Shown here one piece after another: positions 1 through 8,419 of a stretch of 64,000 nt of DNA (its first letter is position 1; every line of letters starts with the position of its first letter). The notes beneath the pieces were generated by a model, which saw only the letters and a program-made list of their open reading frames with translations, ran no database searches and was not told the origin of the DNA. The stretch is from contig NZ_CP137854.1 in the NCBI RefSeq assembly GCF_033546935.1, positions 4,960,001 through 5,024,000 of the forward strand. Reading direction: 5' to 3'. This DNA comes from Xylophilus sp. GOD-11R (lineage in GTDB: Bacteria > Pseudomonadota > Gammaproteobacteria > Burkholderiales > Burkholderiaceae_C). Made by a program: the position numbers and the translations under genes.

Positions 1-708
1 CAGCAGGTTCAGGTCGTCGGGCAGGGCGATCGGCGCGACGGTGAGCTCGAGCTCGCTCTGGTTGGCGATGCTGGCCCACAGGCTGGTGTGCACCGGGTCC
101 TCGCAGTCGAGGGTGTAGTGTCCGATCAGCTCGATGTCCAGGCGGTTGAAGTCGGTGATCATCCGCACCGGGATGTTGACTTCGGTCTGCAGGTCGGTGC
201 CGGCCTGCTCGCGCGGCACGGCGATGCTCTGCGCGACTTCCTGGTTCACCCGCACGTTGATGTGCGAGATGTTGGCCAGCAGGGCGGGCGAGTACGCGTA
301 CTTCAGCTTGAGCTTGGCCGAGGTGACGACCTCGTCGGCACGCACGCTGAAGGGCACGCCGCCGGAGCCCTGCACGCCGCGCAGCTGCAGCGGGAAGGTG
401 GCGCCGAGCTGGCGCAGCGAGACCGAGTAGGTGCGCGTCGGGCCGGGAGGCGCGGGCGGGTTGACGGTGGGCCGGCCGACCACGCCGGCGGGCGAGGTCG
501 AGATGCCGGACGACGATGCGGCGCCCTGGGTGCCGGCCGCGGTGCTGCTGCTGGTCTCGGTCGCCTTGTCGGCCTTGCGGGCTCGCGTGGTGGCGGCGTC
601 GGCTGGCAGAAGCACCGTGGTGCCGAGTGCCAGCGCGATTGCCGCAGGAAGTACGCCCCGGGCCAGAGCCCGGTGCATGCGCGGCGTTGTTGCTGCTGTC
701 GGAACCAT
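1..708 (-). CDS. bcsB: Cellulose synthase regulatory subunit BcsB, N-terminal part (partial)
   Basis: Only the first 236 codons lie in the window; the gene runs off the left edge. BcsB is the periplasmic, membrane-anchored partner of BcsA that guides the emerging glucan. The ATG shares one base with the bcsA stop (TGATG), so the two are translationally coupled. After a short charged N-terminus there is a hydrophobic signal segment at about residues 15-35. A Ser/Thr/Ala/Pro-rich linker follows, then the start of the beta-rich carbohydrate-binding fold, with the segment RVNQEVAQSIAVPREQ near residue 165. Assignment rests on position directly after bcsA plus this architecture. Confidence 0.88.
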   Translation of the reverse strand, partial: MVPTAATTPRMHRALARGVLPAAIALALGTTVLLPADAATTRARKADKATETSSSTAAGTQGAASSSGISTSPAGVVGRPTVNPPAPPGPTRTYSVSLRQLGATFPLQLRGVQGSGGVPFSVRADEVVTSAKLKLKYAYSPALLANISHINVRVNQEVAQSIAVPREQAGTDLQTEVNIPVRMITDFNRLDIELIGHYTLDCEDPVHTSLWASIANQSELELTVAPIALPDDLNLL

Positions 709-2924
709 CAATCCCCCGTCTTCAAAGTTGGGCCTGTCCGCCGCGTCATGCGGGGAATGCGCAGCATGCGCCAGGCGTTGATAAAAAAGATGCCGAAACC
801 GCGTGCGCCGATGCGCAGCACGCCACCCAGCGCCTTGAGCGGCGTGTCACGCTCGCCCCGGCCCCAGTTCTGTGCCCAGAGATCGGCGCGCGCGAAAGTC
901 ATCTGCGCCAGCGCGACCTGCTGGATGGTGGTGAGTTCCTCGAAGTGCACGCCGAGCTTGTTGCCCCGGCGGAACACCACCTCGGCCGGGAACGAGGCTT
1001 CGTCCTGGTCGCGGTAGATGGACACGTAGAGCCGCTCGCCCAGGGGGATGTCGAGCTCGGAGGTGAGCGCCAGGCCCAGGCCGGTCTGCGAGAAGTCTTC
1101 CGTGCGGCAGGCTATGACGCGGCCGTCGGCCAGCGAGATGGACGCCCGCAGCGAGGCGATCACCCGCGGCGTCTTGCGCACCTGGCGGCTCTCGGAGGCC
1201 ACCGCGATGGCCGCGCTGAGCATGATGATGTTGTAGGTGGTCCAGATCAGGTTGATCGCCAGCGTGGTGTATTGCTCGCGGGCGAAATCGCCGACGACCA
1301 CCCGCCACACGCCCAGCCCGATGCCGATCAGGCTCAGCAACACGAGGATCACGTAGGGCCGGGCGATGTTCCAGTCGAAGTAGGAACGGTCGACGATGCC
1401 GCCCTTGGCGGTGACGTTGAACTTGCCCAGGCGCGGGTTGATGAAGGCGGTGATGGTCGGCCGCAGGATGTACCAGGCCAGCACCGACTCGTAGACCTCG
1501 TTCCAGAACGAATGCCGGAAGCGGCCCTGCATGCGCGAGTTGGTGATGCCGGCGTGCAGCAGGTGGGGCAGGGCGAAGGCGGCGATCATCAGCGCGGTGG
1601 CCTGGAACACCTGCGCACCGAAGAACAGGTAGGCCAGCGGCGCGGTCATGAAGATCAGCCGCGGCGCGCCGTAGAAGAAGTGCAGCATCGCGTTGAGGTA
1701 GCACAGGCGCTGGCCGAGCTTCAGGCCGCGCCCGAGCAGCGGGTTGTCGATGCGGCAGATCTGCGCCATGCCGCGCGCCCAGCGGATGCGCTGGCCGACG
1801 TGGCCGGCGAGCGATTCGGTGGCCAGGCCCGCGGCCTGCGGAATCGCCAGGTAGGCAGTGTTCCAGCCGAGGCGGTTGAGCTTGAGCGCCGTGTGCGCGT
1901 CCTCGGTCACGGTCTCCACCGCCATGCCGCCGATGGCCATCAGCGGTTCACGACGGATCAGCGCGCAGGAGCCGCAGAAGAAGGTGGCGTTCCAGAGGTC
2001 GTTGCCGTCCTGCACCAGGCCGTAGAACAGCTCGCCCTCGTTGGGAATGGCGCGGAAGGTCTGCAGGTTCTTCTCGAACGGATCGGGCGAGAAGAAGAAG
2101 TGCGGCGTCTGCAGCATCGCCAGCTTGCGGTCCTTGAGGAACCAGCCCATGCACACCTGCAGGAACGAGCGCGTGGGCACGTGGTCGCAGTCGAAAATGG
2201 CGACGAATTCGCCCGAGGTCACCTGCAGCGCCGAATTGATGTTGCCGGCCTTGGCGTGGCGGTTGTTGTCGCGGGTGATGTAGCCCACGCCGACCTCTTC
2301 GCAGAACAGGCGGAACTCCTCGCGCCGGCCGTCGTCGAGCACGAAAACCTTGAGCTTTTCGCCCGGCCAGTCCATGCCCATGGCGGTGTAGACCGTCTGG
2401 CGCACCACTTCGAGCGGCTCGTTGTAGGTGGGGATCAGCACGTCGACGGTGGGCCAGGTGTCGAGCGTGGCAGGCATCGGCAGCGGCTTGCGCTCCAGCG
2501 GCCAGGCAGTCTGGAAATAACCCAGCAGCAGCACGGTGAGGGCGTAGAGCTCGGCCAGCACCAGGCCGGTGCCGAAGAAGGTATCGACGAAGCCTTCGAA
2601 GCCGGTGGTCTCGGTGATGCGCCAGTAGATGTAGCGCAGCGAAGCGGTCAGCGAGAAGACGATCATGGTGAGCGTCGGCAGCCGGCCCGGCACCTTGCGC
2701 AGCAGCAGCGCGCAACCGAAGCTGACCGCTGCGAAGATCACCTGGCCCCAGAAGTCCAGCGGCACGGTGAACACCGTCACGAACAGCGCGATGCCCACGA
2801 TGCCGGCGATGATCCGCGCGGCCGGATGCCGCCACAGCGAGAGGTTCACCACGTCCGTCATGCCGGTGCGCAGTCGCTGGCGCAGGCTGCGCTGCGGCAC
2901 CTGGAAATTGTCTTGACTGGTCAT
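708..2924 (-). CDS. bcsA: Cellulose synthase catalytic subunit BcsA (UDP-forming)
   Basis: A 738-residue inner-membrane processive glycosyltransferase that polymerises UDP-glucose to beta-1,4-glucan and is activated by cyclic di-GMP. Hydrophobic segments at about residues 38-115 precede the GT2 domain. That domain shows the D,D,D,Q..RW signature: VLDDGRR, FDCDHVP, VTEDAH and GQRIRWARG. More membrane segments follow. A C-terminal PilZ domain starts with an RxxxR-type motif (RQVRKTPR) and the companion DFSQTGLGL. The start was chosen at the ATGA overlap with the bcsQ stop; a longer upstream reading frame would lie entirely inside bcsQ. The length is slightly below that of enterobacterial BcsA but within family range. 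Confidence 0.96.
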   Translation of the reverse strand: MTSQDNFQVPQRSLRQRLRTGMTDVVNLSLWRHPAARIIAGIVGIALFVTVFTVPLDFWGQVIFAAVSFGCALLLRKVPGRLPTLTMIVFSLTASLRYIYWRITETTGFEGFVDTFFGTGLVLAELYALTVLLLGYFQTAWPLERKPLPMPATLDTWPTVDVLIPTYNEPLEVVRQTVYTAMGMDWPGEKLKVFVLDDGRREEFRLFCEEVGVGYITRDNNRHAKAGNINSALQVTSGEFVAIFDCDHVPTRSFLQVCMGWFLKDRKLAMLQTPHFFFSPDPFEKNLQTFRAIPNEGELFYGLVQDGNDLWNATFFCGSCALIRREPLMAIGGMAVETVTEDAHTALKLNRLGWNTAYLAIPQAAGLATESLAGHVGQRIRWARGMAQICRIDNPLLGRGLKLGQRLCYLNAMLHFFYGAPRLIFMTAPLAYLFFGAQVFQATALMIAAFALPHLLHAGITNSRMQGRFRHSFWNEVYESVLAWYILRPTITAFINPRLGKFNVTAKGGIVDRSYFDWNIARPYVILVLLSLIGIGLGVWRVVVGDFAREQYTTLAINLIWTTYNIIMLSAAIAVASESRQVRKTPRVIASLRASISLADGRVIACRTEDFSQTGLGLALTSELDIPLGERLYVSIYRDQDEASFPAEVVFRRGNKLGVHFEELTTIQQVALAQMTFARADLWAQNWGRGERDTPLKALGGVLRIGARGFGIFFINAWRMLRIPRMTRRTGPTLKTGD

Positions 2925-3694
2925 GGCGCTTGAACTCCTGCGCAGAGCCGTGCGAGCACGGTCTTCGCGATTTCCATCAGGTCGGCCGCTGCCTGGCTGT
3001 CCTGGGCGTAATCGAAAACACTTTGGTCGTAGGCCAGCGCCTCGGCGACCGACTGGTCGCGGTGCACGCTGCCCACGAAACGCTCGCCGAACAGGCCGCG
3101 CATCACCTGCGCGACGTCGGCCGAGAGCTGGCGGGTGGCGTCGGCCTGGTTGATCAGGTGCAGGTGGCCCTGGTAGTCGCCCCGCCCCTCGGTGTAGCTG
3201 TCGACCAGGCTTTCCATCATGGGCAGCGTGGCGTAGGAGGCGGCGTCGGGCAGGGTGACCAGCAAGGCCATGTCGGCGGTGGCCAGCGCCTGGCGCAGGT
3301 AGACCGACGGGCCGGGCGGGGTGTCGATCAGCACGATGGCGTGTCGCACCATGCCAAGGTTTTCGAGGTGCTCGCGCAGCCAGTCCGGGTGCGTGGCGAG
3401 ATGCTCCTCGAACAGCGTGCGGTCGTCTTCGTTGAGCACACCGTACGACATGACGGCCACGCCGCGATCGCTGCGCTCGCAGTTGGCGCGCCAGGAGCTG
3501 CCGGCGAGTGTCGCGCGCGACAGGCCGTCGATGGCCTGCGGGTCGAGCCCGAAATGCAGTCGCAGCGCGTTCTGCGGGTCGAGGTCGGCCACGAGCACCG
3601 GCTGACCGGCGTGGGACAGCGCTGTCGCCAGATTCGCGGTGACAGTGGTTTTGCCGACGCCGCCTTTGGCCGAAGCGATGGCCAGCACTTTCAC
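2921..3694 (-). CDS. bcsQ: Cellulose biosynthesis ParA-like ATPase BcsQ
   Basis: A 257-residue MinD/ParA-family ATPase. In other bacteria BcsQ localises cellulose secretion to the cell pole and assembles with BcsR. The deviant Walker A box is near the N-terminus (SAKGGVGKTTVTANLA), followed by VADLDPQNAL and the Walker B-like IDTPPGPS. The start is GTG, overlapping the stop of the preceding gene as GTGA; its own stop overlaps the bcsA start as ATGA. The position between a BcsR/BcsP-like gene and bcsA separates it from the true chromosome-partition ParA at 61511. Confidence 0.93.
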   Translation of the reverse strand: MKVLAIASAKGGVGKTTVTANLATALSHAGQPVLVADLDPQNALRLHFGLDPQAIDGLSRATLAGSSWRANCERSDRGVAVMSYGVLNEDDRTLFEEHLATHPDWLREHLENLGMVRHAIVLIDTPPGPSVYLRQALATADMALLVTLPDAASYATLPMMESLVDSYTEGRGDYQGHLHLINQADATRQLSADVAQVMRGLFGERFVGSVHRDQSVAEALAYDQSVFDYAQDSQAAADLMEIAKTVLARLCAGVQAP

Positions 3695-4281
3695 GAGCGC
3701 AGCAACCTTCTGAGGATGGACGCGTTGCGGTCGGCGGGCGCGGCCGGTGGTTCCGGTGCACGCGCCAGTCGCGCGAAAACGCCCGCGAGTTCGTTGCCGC
3801 CGGCCGCAGGCACCGGCGTCGGGGCGGCGCGAGGCGGCGCGGGCGGCACCAGCGGCTGCGGGGCCTTGGGCGTTGCGGCGCGCGCGGGCAGTGGCTCGGG
3901 CGAAAGAATCGGCTCGACCGGTGCGGCGGCGGCCATCACCACCGGCTCGACCGGGACCTCGCTCGCGGTCGGACGGGGCGGCACCATCGGCGCACGCGGG
4001 CGGGCGACCGGCGGGCGATGGCGCGCCTCTTCGGCGGCAGCAGCGGCCGCGGCTTCGTCGAACACCGGCGCCACCGGGCCGTCGGACACCGGCGCGGCGG
4101 GCAGACCACCGGCGACCGGGCCGGGTCGCACCACGCGCGCGGCGTCCTGCTTGCGCACGTTGGCCAGCAGCGGCCAGCGTTCGCGCGACTGGCGCACCAC
4201 GTTGTCGCGACCGAGTTCCTGGTAGCCGTCGGATTCACCGCCGAACTGGCGGTAGAGGTTGGCGATGTCGTCGGAGCTCAT
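3691..4281 (-). CDS. bcsP: Proline-rich cellulose biosynthesis protein, BcsP/BcsR-like
   Basis: A 196-residue protein with two parts. The first ~45 residues resemble the short BcsR family, with DDIANLYRQFGG, YQELGRDNV and RERWPLLANV. The rest is a low-complexity Pro/Ala-rich region ending in a basic segment (ASILRRLLRS). BcsR is known to bind and stabilise BcsQ in enterobacteria; the Pro-rich extended form is called BcsP in some beta-proteobacterial operons. I infer the same role because it is directly coupled to bcsQ (GTGA overlap). The symbol is less certain than the operon membership. Confidence 0.7.
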   Translation of the reverse strand: MSSDDIANLYRQFGGESDGYQELGRDNVVRQSRERWPLLANVRKQDAARVVRPGPVAGGLPAAPVSDGPVAPVFDEAAAAAAAEEARHRPPVARPRAPMVPPRPTASEVPVEPVVMAAAAPVEPILSPEPLPARAATPKAPQPLVPPAPPRAAPTPVPAAGGNELAGVFARLARAPEPPAAPADRNASILRRLLRS

Positions 4282-4318
4282 CGGCCCGTCTCCAGGCGGA
4301 TGCGCGGGGCAGACTTGC

Positions 4319-4774
4319 TCATGCGGCCTCCAGTCGCAGCTCGATGGAACCGGCGGCGTCGGGCGCGCTCACCTGCCGCACCTGCAGGGTGCCGGCCTGC
4401 GACTGGCGGAACCATTCCTGGTACACGCCCTCAAGGAACGCCGGCGACCAGGCGGTGGAGTCCGGTCCGAAGGCGGTGATCAGCGGCGAGCAGTAGTGCT
4501 GGATCCGCAGGCTGCCCGGCAGTTCCTCGAGCGCCACCCAGCCCCAGTCCTGGCCGACCCAGATGCGACCCATGGCGATCTGCAGCTCGTCGAGCGTATT
4601 GCAGTCCGGCAGCGGACTGGCTTGTGCGAAGCGGGCGCCGAGGCGGCGCATCAAGGCCTGCAGGTCACCCTCGGCCAGCTGCTGAGAGAACTCTTCAGCC
4701 ATGGCCCGCAGGAAGCCTTTCCACTGACGCGAACACTGCAACTCGGAAAAATATTCGGCGACGACTGGTTCCAC
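4319..4774 (-). CDS. bcsD: Cellulose synthase subunit BcsD
   Basis: A 151-residue cytoplasmic protein. In Komagataeibacter BcsD forms an octameric barrel that helps order glucan chains. The length is close to the usual ~156 residues, and the segments WKGFLRAMAEEFSQQL and WGWVALEELPGSLRIQHYCSPL match the compact alpha/beta fold. It is the first gene of the minus-strand bcs operon, 37 bases before the BcsP-like gene. The 142 bases upstream to the divergent MFS gene must hold the operon promoter; I see no clear sigma-70 consensus there. Confidence 0.8.
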   Translation of the reverse strand: MEPVVAEYFSELQCSRQWKGFLRAMAEEFSQQLAEGDLQALMRRLGARFAQASPLPDCNTLDELQIAMGRIWVGQDWGWVALEELPGSLRIQHYCSPLITAFGPDSTAWSPAFLEGVYQEWFRQSQAGTLQVRQVSAPDAAGSIELRLEAA

Positions 4775-4916
4775 GAGGTGAAGGCTTAGTGAGTTGTAAC
4801 TTCAAATGGGAAATGTATGCAAAGGTAGGATAGCAGAGCAACTATCGTCTGTCGCTTGTGATTAGCCTGCGACTGCCAGAACCGTTGCGCAATCACTCCG
4901 GCGTCACAATCGGGCG

Positions 4917-6578
4917 ATGCCGCAGCCAACGTCCGATAGCCACGCCGCCCCGCCCCTTTCCAACGCTTCCAACGCTCCCGCCGCGCCCACCGCCCCGGCC
5001 GCGAGCCCCGACACCCAGTCACCGCTCGCCCCCCTGCACTCGCCGATCTTCCGCATGCTGTGGGTGACCTGGGTCGTCGCCAACACCTGCATGTGGATGA
5101 ACGACGTGGCCGCCGCCTGGCTGATGACCTCGCTGACCACCTCGCCGGTCATGGTTGCCCTGGTGCAGTCGGCCTCCACCCTGCCAGTGTTCCTGCTTGG
5201 ACTGCCCAGCGGCGCCTTCGCCGACATCCTGGACCGGCGGCGTTATTTCATCGTCACCCAGATCTGGGTGTCGGCCGTGGCGGTGCTGCTGTGCGTCACG
5301 ATTCTTTCCGGCTGGATCGGGCCGGGCCTGCTGCTGGCGCTGACCTTTCTCAACGGCATCGGGCTGGCCATGCGCTGGCCGGTGTTCTCGGCGATCGTGC
5401 CGGAGCTGGTGCCGCGCTCTCAGCTGCCGGCCGCCATGGGGCTCAACGGCGTGGCGATGAACGCGTCGCGCATCATCGGCCCGCTGGTGGCCGGCGCGCT
5501 CATCGCCGGCGCCGGCACCGCCTGGGTGTTCGTGCTGAACGCGGTGCTGTCGGCCGGCGCGGCGGTGGTCATCACCCGCTGGAAGCGCCAGCACGTGGTG
5601 AGCCCGCTCGGCCGCGAGAAGCTGGGCAGCGCGATCCGCGTGGGCCTGCAGTTCGTGGTGCAGTCGCCACGCATGCGGGCAGTGCTGATCCGCGTGGCGT
5701 CGTTCTTCCTGCATTCGACGGCCCTGCTGGCGATGCTGCCGCTGGTGGCGCGCGCGCTGCCGGGCGGCGACGCCGGCACCTTCACCGTGCTGCTGGCCTC
5801 CATGGGCACCGGCGCGATCATCGGCGCGCTGGGCGTGCAGCCCCGGCTGCGTCGACGCCTGGGCCGCGAGGAGATCGTCTTCGGCGGCACGGTGCTCACC
5901 TCGCTGGCCACCGTCGGCGTGGCCTTCTCGCCCAACATCTACCTGGCGGTGCCCTGCATGCTGGTCGGCGGCGGAGCCTGGCTCTGCGCCGCCAATTCGC
6001 TCACCACCTCGGCGCAGTTCGCGCTGCCCGACTGGGTGCGGGCGCGCGGCATGGCGATCTGCCAGATGGCGATCATGGGCTCCACCGCCGTCGGCGCGGC
6101 GGTGTGGGGCCAGGTGGCCGACATGGCCAGCCTGCACATCGGCCTGGGCATCGCGGCGGTCAGCGGCGTGATCGTGATGGCGGCGGTGCAGCGCTTTCTG
6201 CCCGACCGCAGCCTCATCGAAGACCTGACGCCCTCACGGGCGTTCAAGGTTCCGGTGGTGGAGATCGCGCCGGAAGCCGGGCGCATCCAGGTGTCGATCG
6301 AATACGCCATCGATCCGGCACGCGCCGAGGAATTCCGCCTGGTCATGCAGGAGAGCCGGCGCAGCCGCCTGCGCCAGGGCGCGCGCGAATGGCACCTGCT
6401 GCGCGACGTGGTCGACCCGCGCCTCTACTACGAGCAGGTGATCGACGACTCCTGGACCGAGCATCTGCGCCGCTTCGACCGGGTCACCGCCTCCGACGTG
6501 GCCCTGCGCGACCGCAAGTTGGCTTTCCACGTCGGCGAAAGCCCGCCGGTCGTCACCCGGCGAATCATCGAGCGCTGA
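4917..6578 (+). CDS. MFS transporter, enterobactin-exporter-like (MFS_3)
   Basis: A 553-residue major facilitator with about 12 hydrophobic segments between residues ~40 and ~425. The pattern of the MFS_3 family is visible: SPIFRMLWVTWVVANTCMWM at the first helix and GLPSGAFADILDRRRY as the loop 2-3 motif. After the membrane part a soluble C-terminal domain of ~110 residues begins near VSIEYAIDPARAEEF. It resembles the ferredoxin-like domain (REWHLLRDVVDP, YYEQVIDDSW) found in many proteobacterial members. Related proteins export siderophores or other small molecules; nothing nearby reveals the substrate. It is divergent from the bcs operon. Confidence 0.85.
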   Translation: MPQPTSDSHAAPPLSNASNAPAAPTAPAASPDTQSPLAPLHSPIFRMLWVTWVVANTCMWMNDVAAAWLMTSLTTSPVMVALVQSASTLPVFLLGLPSGAFADILDRRRYFIVTQIWVSAVAVLLCVTILSGWIGPGLLLALTFLNGIGLAMRWPVFSAIVPELVPRSQLPAAMGLNGVAMNASRIIGPLVAGALIAGAGTAWVFVLNAVLSAGAAVVITRWKRQHVVSPLGREKLGSAIRVGLQFVVQSPRMRAVLIRVASFFLHSTALLAMLPLVARALPGGDAGTFTVLLASMGTGAIIGALGVQPRLRRRLGREEIVFGGTVLTSLATVGVAFSPNIYLAVPCMLVGGGAWLCAANSLTTSAQFALPDWVRARGMAICQMAIMGSTAVGAAVWGQVADMASLHIGLGIAAVSGVIVMAAVQRFLPDRSLIEDLTPSRAFKVPVVEIAPEAGRIQVSIEYAIDPARAEEFRLVMQESRRSRLRQGAREWHLLRDVVDPRLYYEQVIDDSWTEHLRRFDRVTASDVALRDRKLAFHVGESPPVVTRRIIER

Positions 6579-6580
6579 GG

Positions 6581-6602
6581 CTGCGCTTCAGTCGAAGCGC
6601 AG
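6581..6602. terminator. Hairpin between convergent genes
   Basis: A perfect 9-bp inverted repeat (CTGCGCTTC / GAAGCGCAG) with loop AGTC lies just after the MFS stop and over the last codons and stop of the DUF481 gene on the other strand. There is no U-tract on either side. It may act as a bidirectional terminator or 3'-end stabiliser; this is inference from position. Confidence 0.4.
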
Positions 6603-7352
6603 CGAGACCCCGGTGACGAAGGACGCGTCGCCGTTCTTCAAGCCCACGCCGGGATCGCTGTCGTAGCGGTAGTTGACGCCCGCCGTCAGGCTGAGCGTGT
6701 TGGTCATGGCCACCGAAATGCCCGCGTCCAGCAGCGCGCGGTAGGCGCCGGTATCGGTCAGGTTGGGGTAGACGGTGAGCTTCTGGCGCAGCTTGGTGGT
6801 GCCGGTGAGCTGGTGGCTGGATTCCTCGGCCAACACCATTTCCGTGCGGCCGTATTCGCTTCGGGTCTGGCCGAGCACGCTGGTCGGCGTGACGTAGCTG
6901 TCCTGGGTGTAGCCCAGGCCGACCGAGATGTCGAAGGTGAGGTCGTCGCGGCGGATCATGTGCCGGCCCACACCGCCTGCCAGCGAATACCGGTGGGCGA
7001 TGTTGGCGGGCCGGTCCTTCAGGAAGTCGCCCGAGCCGAAATAGAAGCTGTTGCGGGAGATGTCGCGGTTGTATTGCGTTCCGGCCACGTAGCGCTGGGT
7101 CGACGTCACGCCGTTGACCCGTCCGAAATTGCCCTGCCCACGAAAGGTGAGCTTGTCGTGATCGGTCACCTTGGCCGCCTCGCCCGTCGCGTTGAACTGC
7201 GTCGTGTCGGTATTGCCCGAAGTGGCGTTCGCACCGGCGGTCAGCAGGTAGCGCCACTTGCCATCGGGCTTGAGCGTGACCTGGGCTTGCGCGGAACAGG
7301 CGGCTACGGCGGCCAGCAGGGCGAGACTTCGCGCGGGCTTGCGTACGGGCAT
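6588..7352 (-). CDS. DUF481 family outer-membrane protein (YdiY-like)
   Basis: A 254-residue protein with a signal peptide (residues 1-23, cleavage after CSAQA). The rest is entirely beta-rich with alternating hydrophobic residues and ends in Phe-Asp (SLRFD), typical of a beta-barrel. Repeated hairpin-like strands such as GNTDTTQFNATGEA, SRNSFYFGSGDFLKDRP and LTAGVNYRYDSDPGVG match the DUF481 family, which includes the salt-induced YdiY of enterobacteria. Exact function is unknown. It is a single gene, convergent with the MFS gene. Confidence 0.8.
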   Translation of the reverse strand: MPVRKPARSLALLAAVAACSAQAQVTLKPDGKWRYLLTAGANATSGNTDTTQFNATGEAAKVTDHDKLTFRGQGNFGRVNGVTSTQRYVAGTQYNRDISRNSFYFGSGDFLKDRPANIAHRYSLAGGVGRHMIRRDDLTFDISVGLGYTQDSYVTPTSVLGQTRSEYGRTEMVLAEESSHQLTGTTKLRQKLTVYPNLTDTGAYRALLDAGISVAMTNTLSLTAGVNYRYDSDPGVGLKNGDASFVTGVSLRFD

Positions 7353-7418
7353 GGGTTCGATCCTTCCGAGGGTTTTGCCTAAACCCCCGATGTTGCACTG
7401 CAGCAGGTCGGTCCGTCT

Positions 7419-7991
7419 TTACAGGGCTGCTGGGCTTGTTTCAAGTCGTAGGGTTTGCCCGCGTCGGCGGCGGTGCATGAAAGGCGTCATCACGCCCAGG
7501 CCCAGCGCCAGCATGGCGTAGGTGCCGGGTTCGGGAATGGGAGAGACGGCCACGTCGTAGGCGACATTGCGGATGGCCAGGATGGAAGGGCTCTCATCGT
7601 CGAAGCCGTTGGCGACCCCGAAGGTGATGGAGCCGGAGTACGGCGCCGAAAATGTGTATGTCATCCAGTTGGTGCTGCTGTAGTCGCCGACGCCTCCGAC
7701 ATGACTCAGGAACTGGAAGCCCTCCGTGGTCGTGAAGTGATAGGCGTAGTCGTCGATGTAGTTTTCGACGAAGACGTCGCCCGCACCGAAGCGCCATTCG
7801 AAGGAGTGCAGGTTGCTGACTTGGCCGCTGAGCCGGGCGGTACCGCTGAGCGTCGCCAGGTTCTCTTCCACCGAAATGGCCGAATTGGTGCCGGTGAACC
7901 TGCCGAAGGTAGTCAGGTCGACATACGCCGCCTTGGCGCCGGAGCCCGTCCCGGTCAGAACGATGGCGATGGGCAAAATCAAATGTTTCAT
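7419..7991 (-). CDS. PEP-CTERM sorting-signal protein
   Basis: A 190-residue exported protein of unknown function. It starts with a signal peptide (MKHLILPIAIVLTGTGSGAKA) and ends with a textbook PEP-CTERM tail: PIPEPGTYAMLALGLG, a short hydrophobic stretch, then HRRRRGQT. In known systems exosortase (EpsH/XrtA) cleaves at this tail and links the protein to cell-envelope polysaccharide. The middle is beta-rich, rich in Gly/Ser/Thr and has no Cys. I chose the ATG at 7991 because it gives the signal peptide; the frame stays open upstream but that part has no coding character. No exosortase gene is in the window. Confidence 0.85.
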   Translation of the reverse strand: MKHLILPIAIVLTGTGSGAKAAYVDLTTFGRFTGTNSAISVEENLATLSGTARLSGQVSNLHSFEWRFGAGDVFVENYIDDYAYHFTTTEGFQFLSHVGGVGDYSSTNWMTYTFSAPYSGSITFGVANGFDDESPSILAIRNVAYDVAVSPIPEPGTYAMLALGLGVMTPFMHRRRRGQTLRLETSPAAL

Positions 7992-8419
7992 GGCTGGAAC
8001 TCGAAGAGATGGAAATTGATGCCAAATCATTTTTCGATTCCGACACGAAAGTAGGCGATCGCTAATTCGGTAATGAATTTGACTGCCTGTAAAACAATGT
8101 TGCGTAGGTGGCGCACATATTGCGGGTTTCATGCAGACGAAACGGGTTTGCATTTCGGTAGAGAGCGCCGCGGCGTCCTTTGTCGCGGATTTCTCGCGGG
8201 ACCAAGTGCGCCCCGCAATACCGGTTGCGTTTTGTTGCGCCGCTTTGAATGATCCGCTGGGTATTCGCCCAGTGAGTGGCCTCCCGCCTCGAGCGGCCGC
8301 ACGGTAAAACTTGCTCACGCCCGTCACGCATCGACCGCTAAAATCAAAGAGTTACCGGTGGATTACATCCGCCGTGGTCTTCACCCTTCTCCCATCCACT
8401 CATCATCGGAAAACAACCC
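7992..8419. promoter_or_regulatory. 428-bp intergenic region upstream of fba and the PEP-CTERM gene
   Basis: This is a divergent intergenic stretch, less GC-rich than its surroundings over about 8030-8230. It must carry promoters for both neighbours. A TAAAAT hexamer at 8339-8344 could be the fba -10 box, but no good -35 lies 17 bp upstream. Short open frames here (one of 89 codons on the minus strand) have no start signal or composition supporting a gene. Confidence 0.35.

Noticed and set aside
516-2933. 805-codon open frame antisense to bcsA
   Set aside because: Shadow frame of high-GC coding DNA; the opposite strand encodes BcsA with all catalytic motifs.
7992-8327. Longer N-terminus for the PEP-CTERM protein
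   Set aside because: The extension destroys the signal peptide position and has no coding character.
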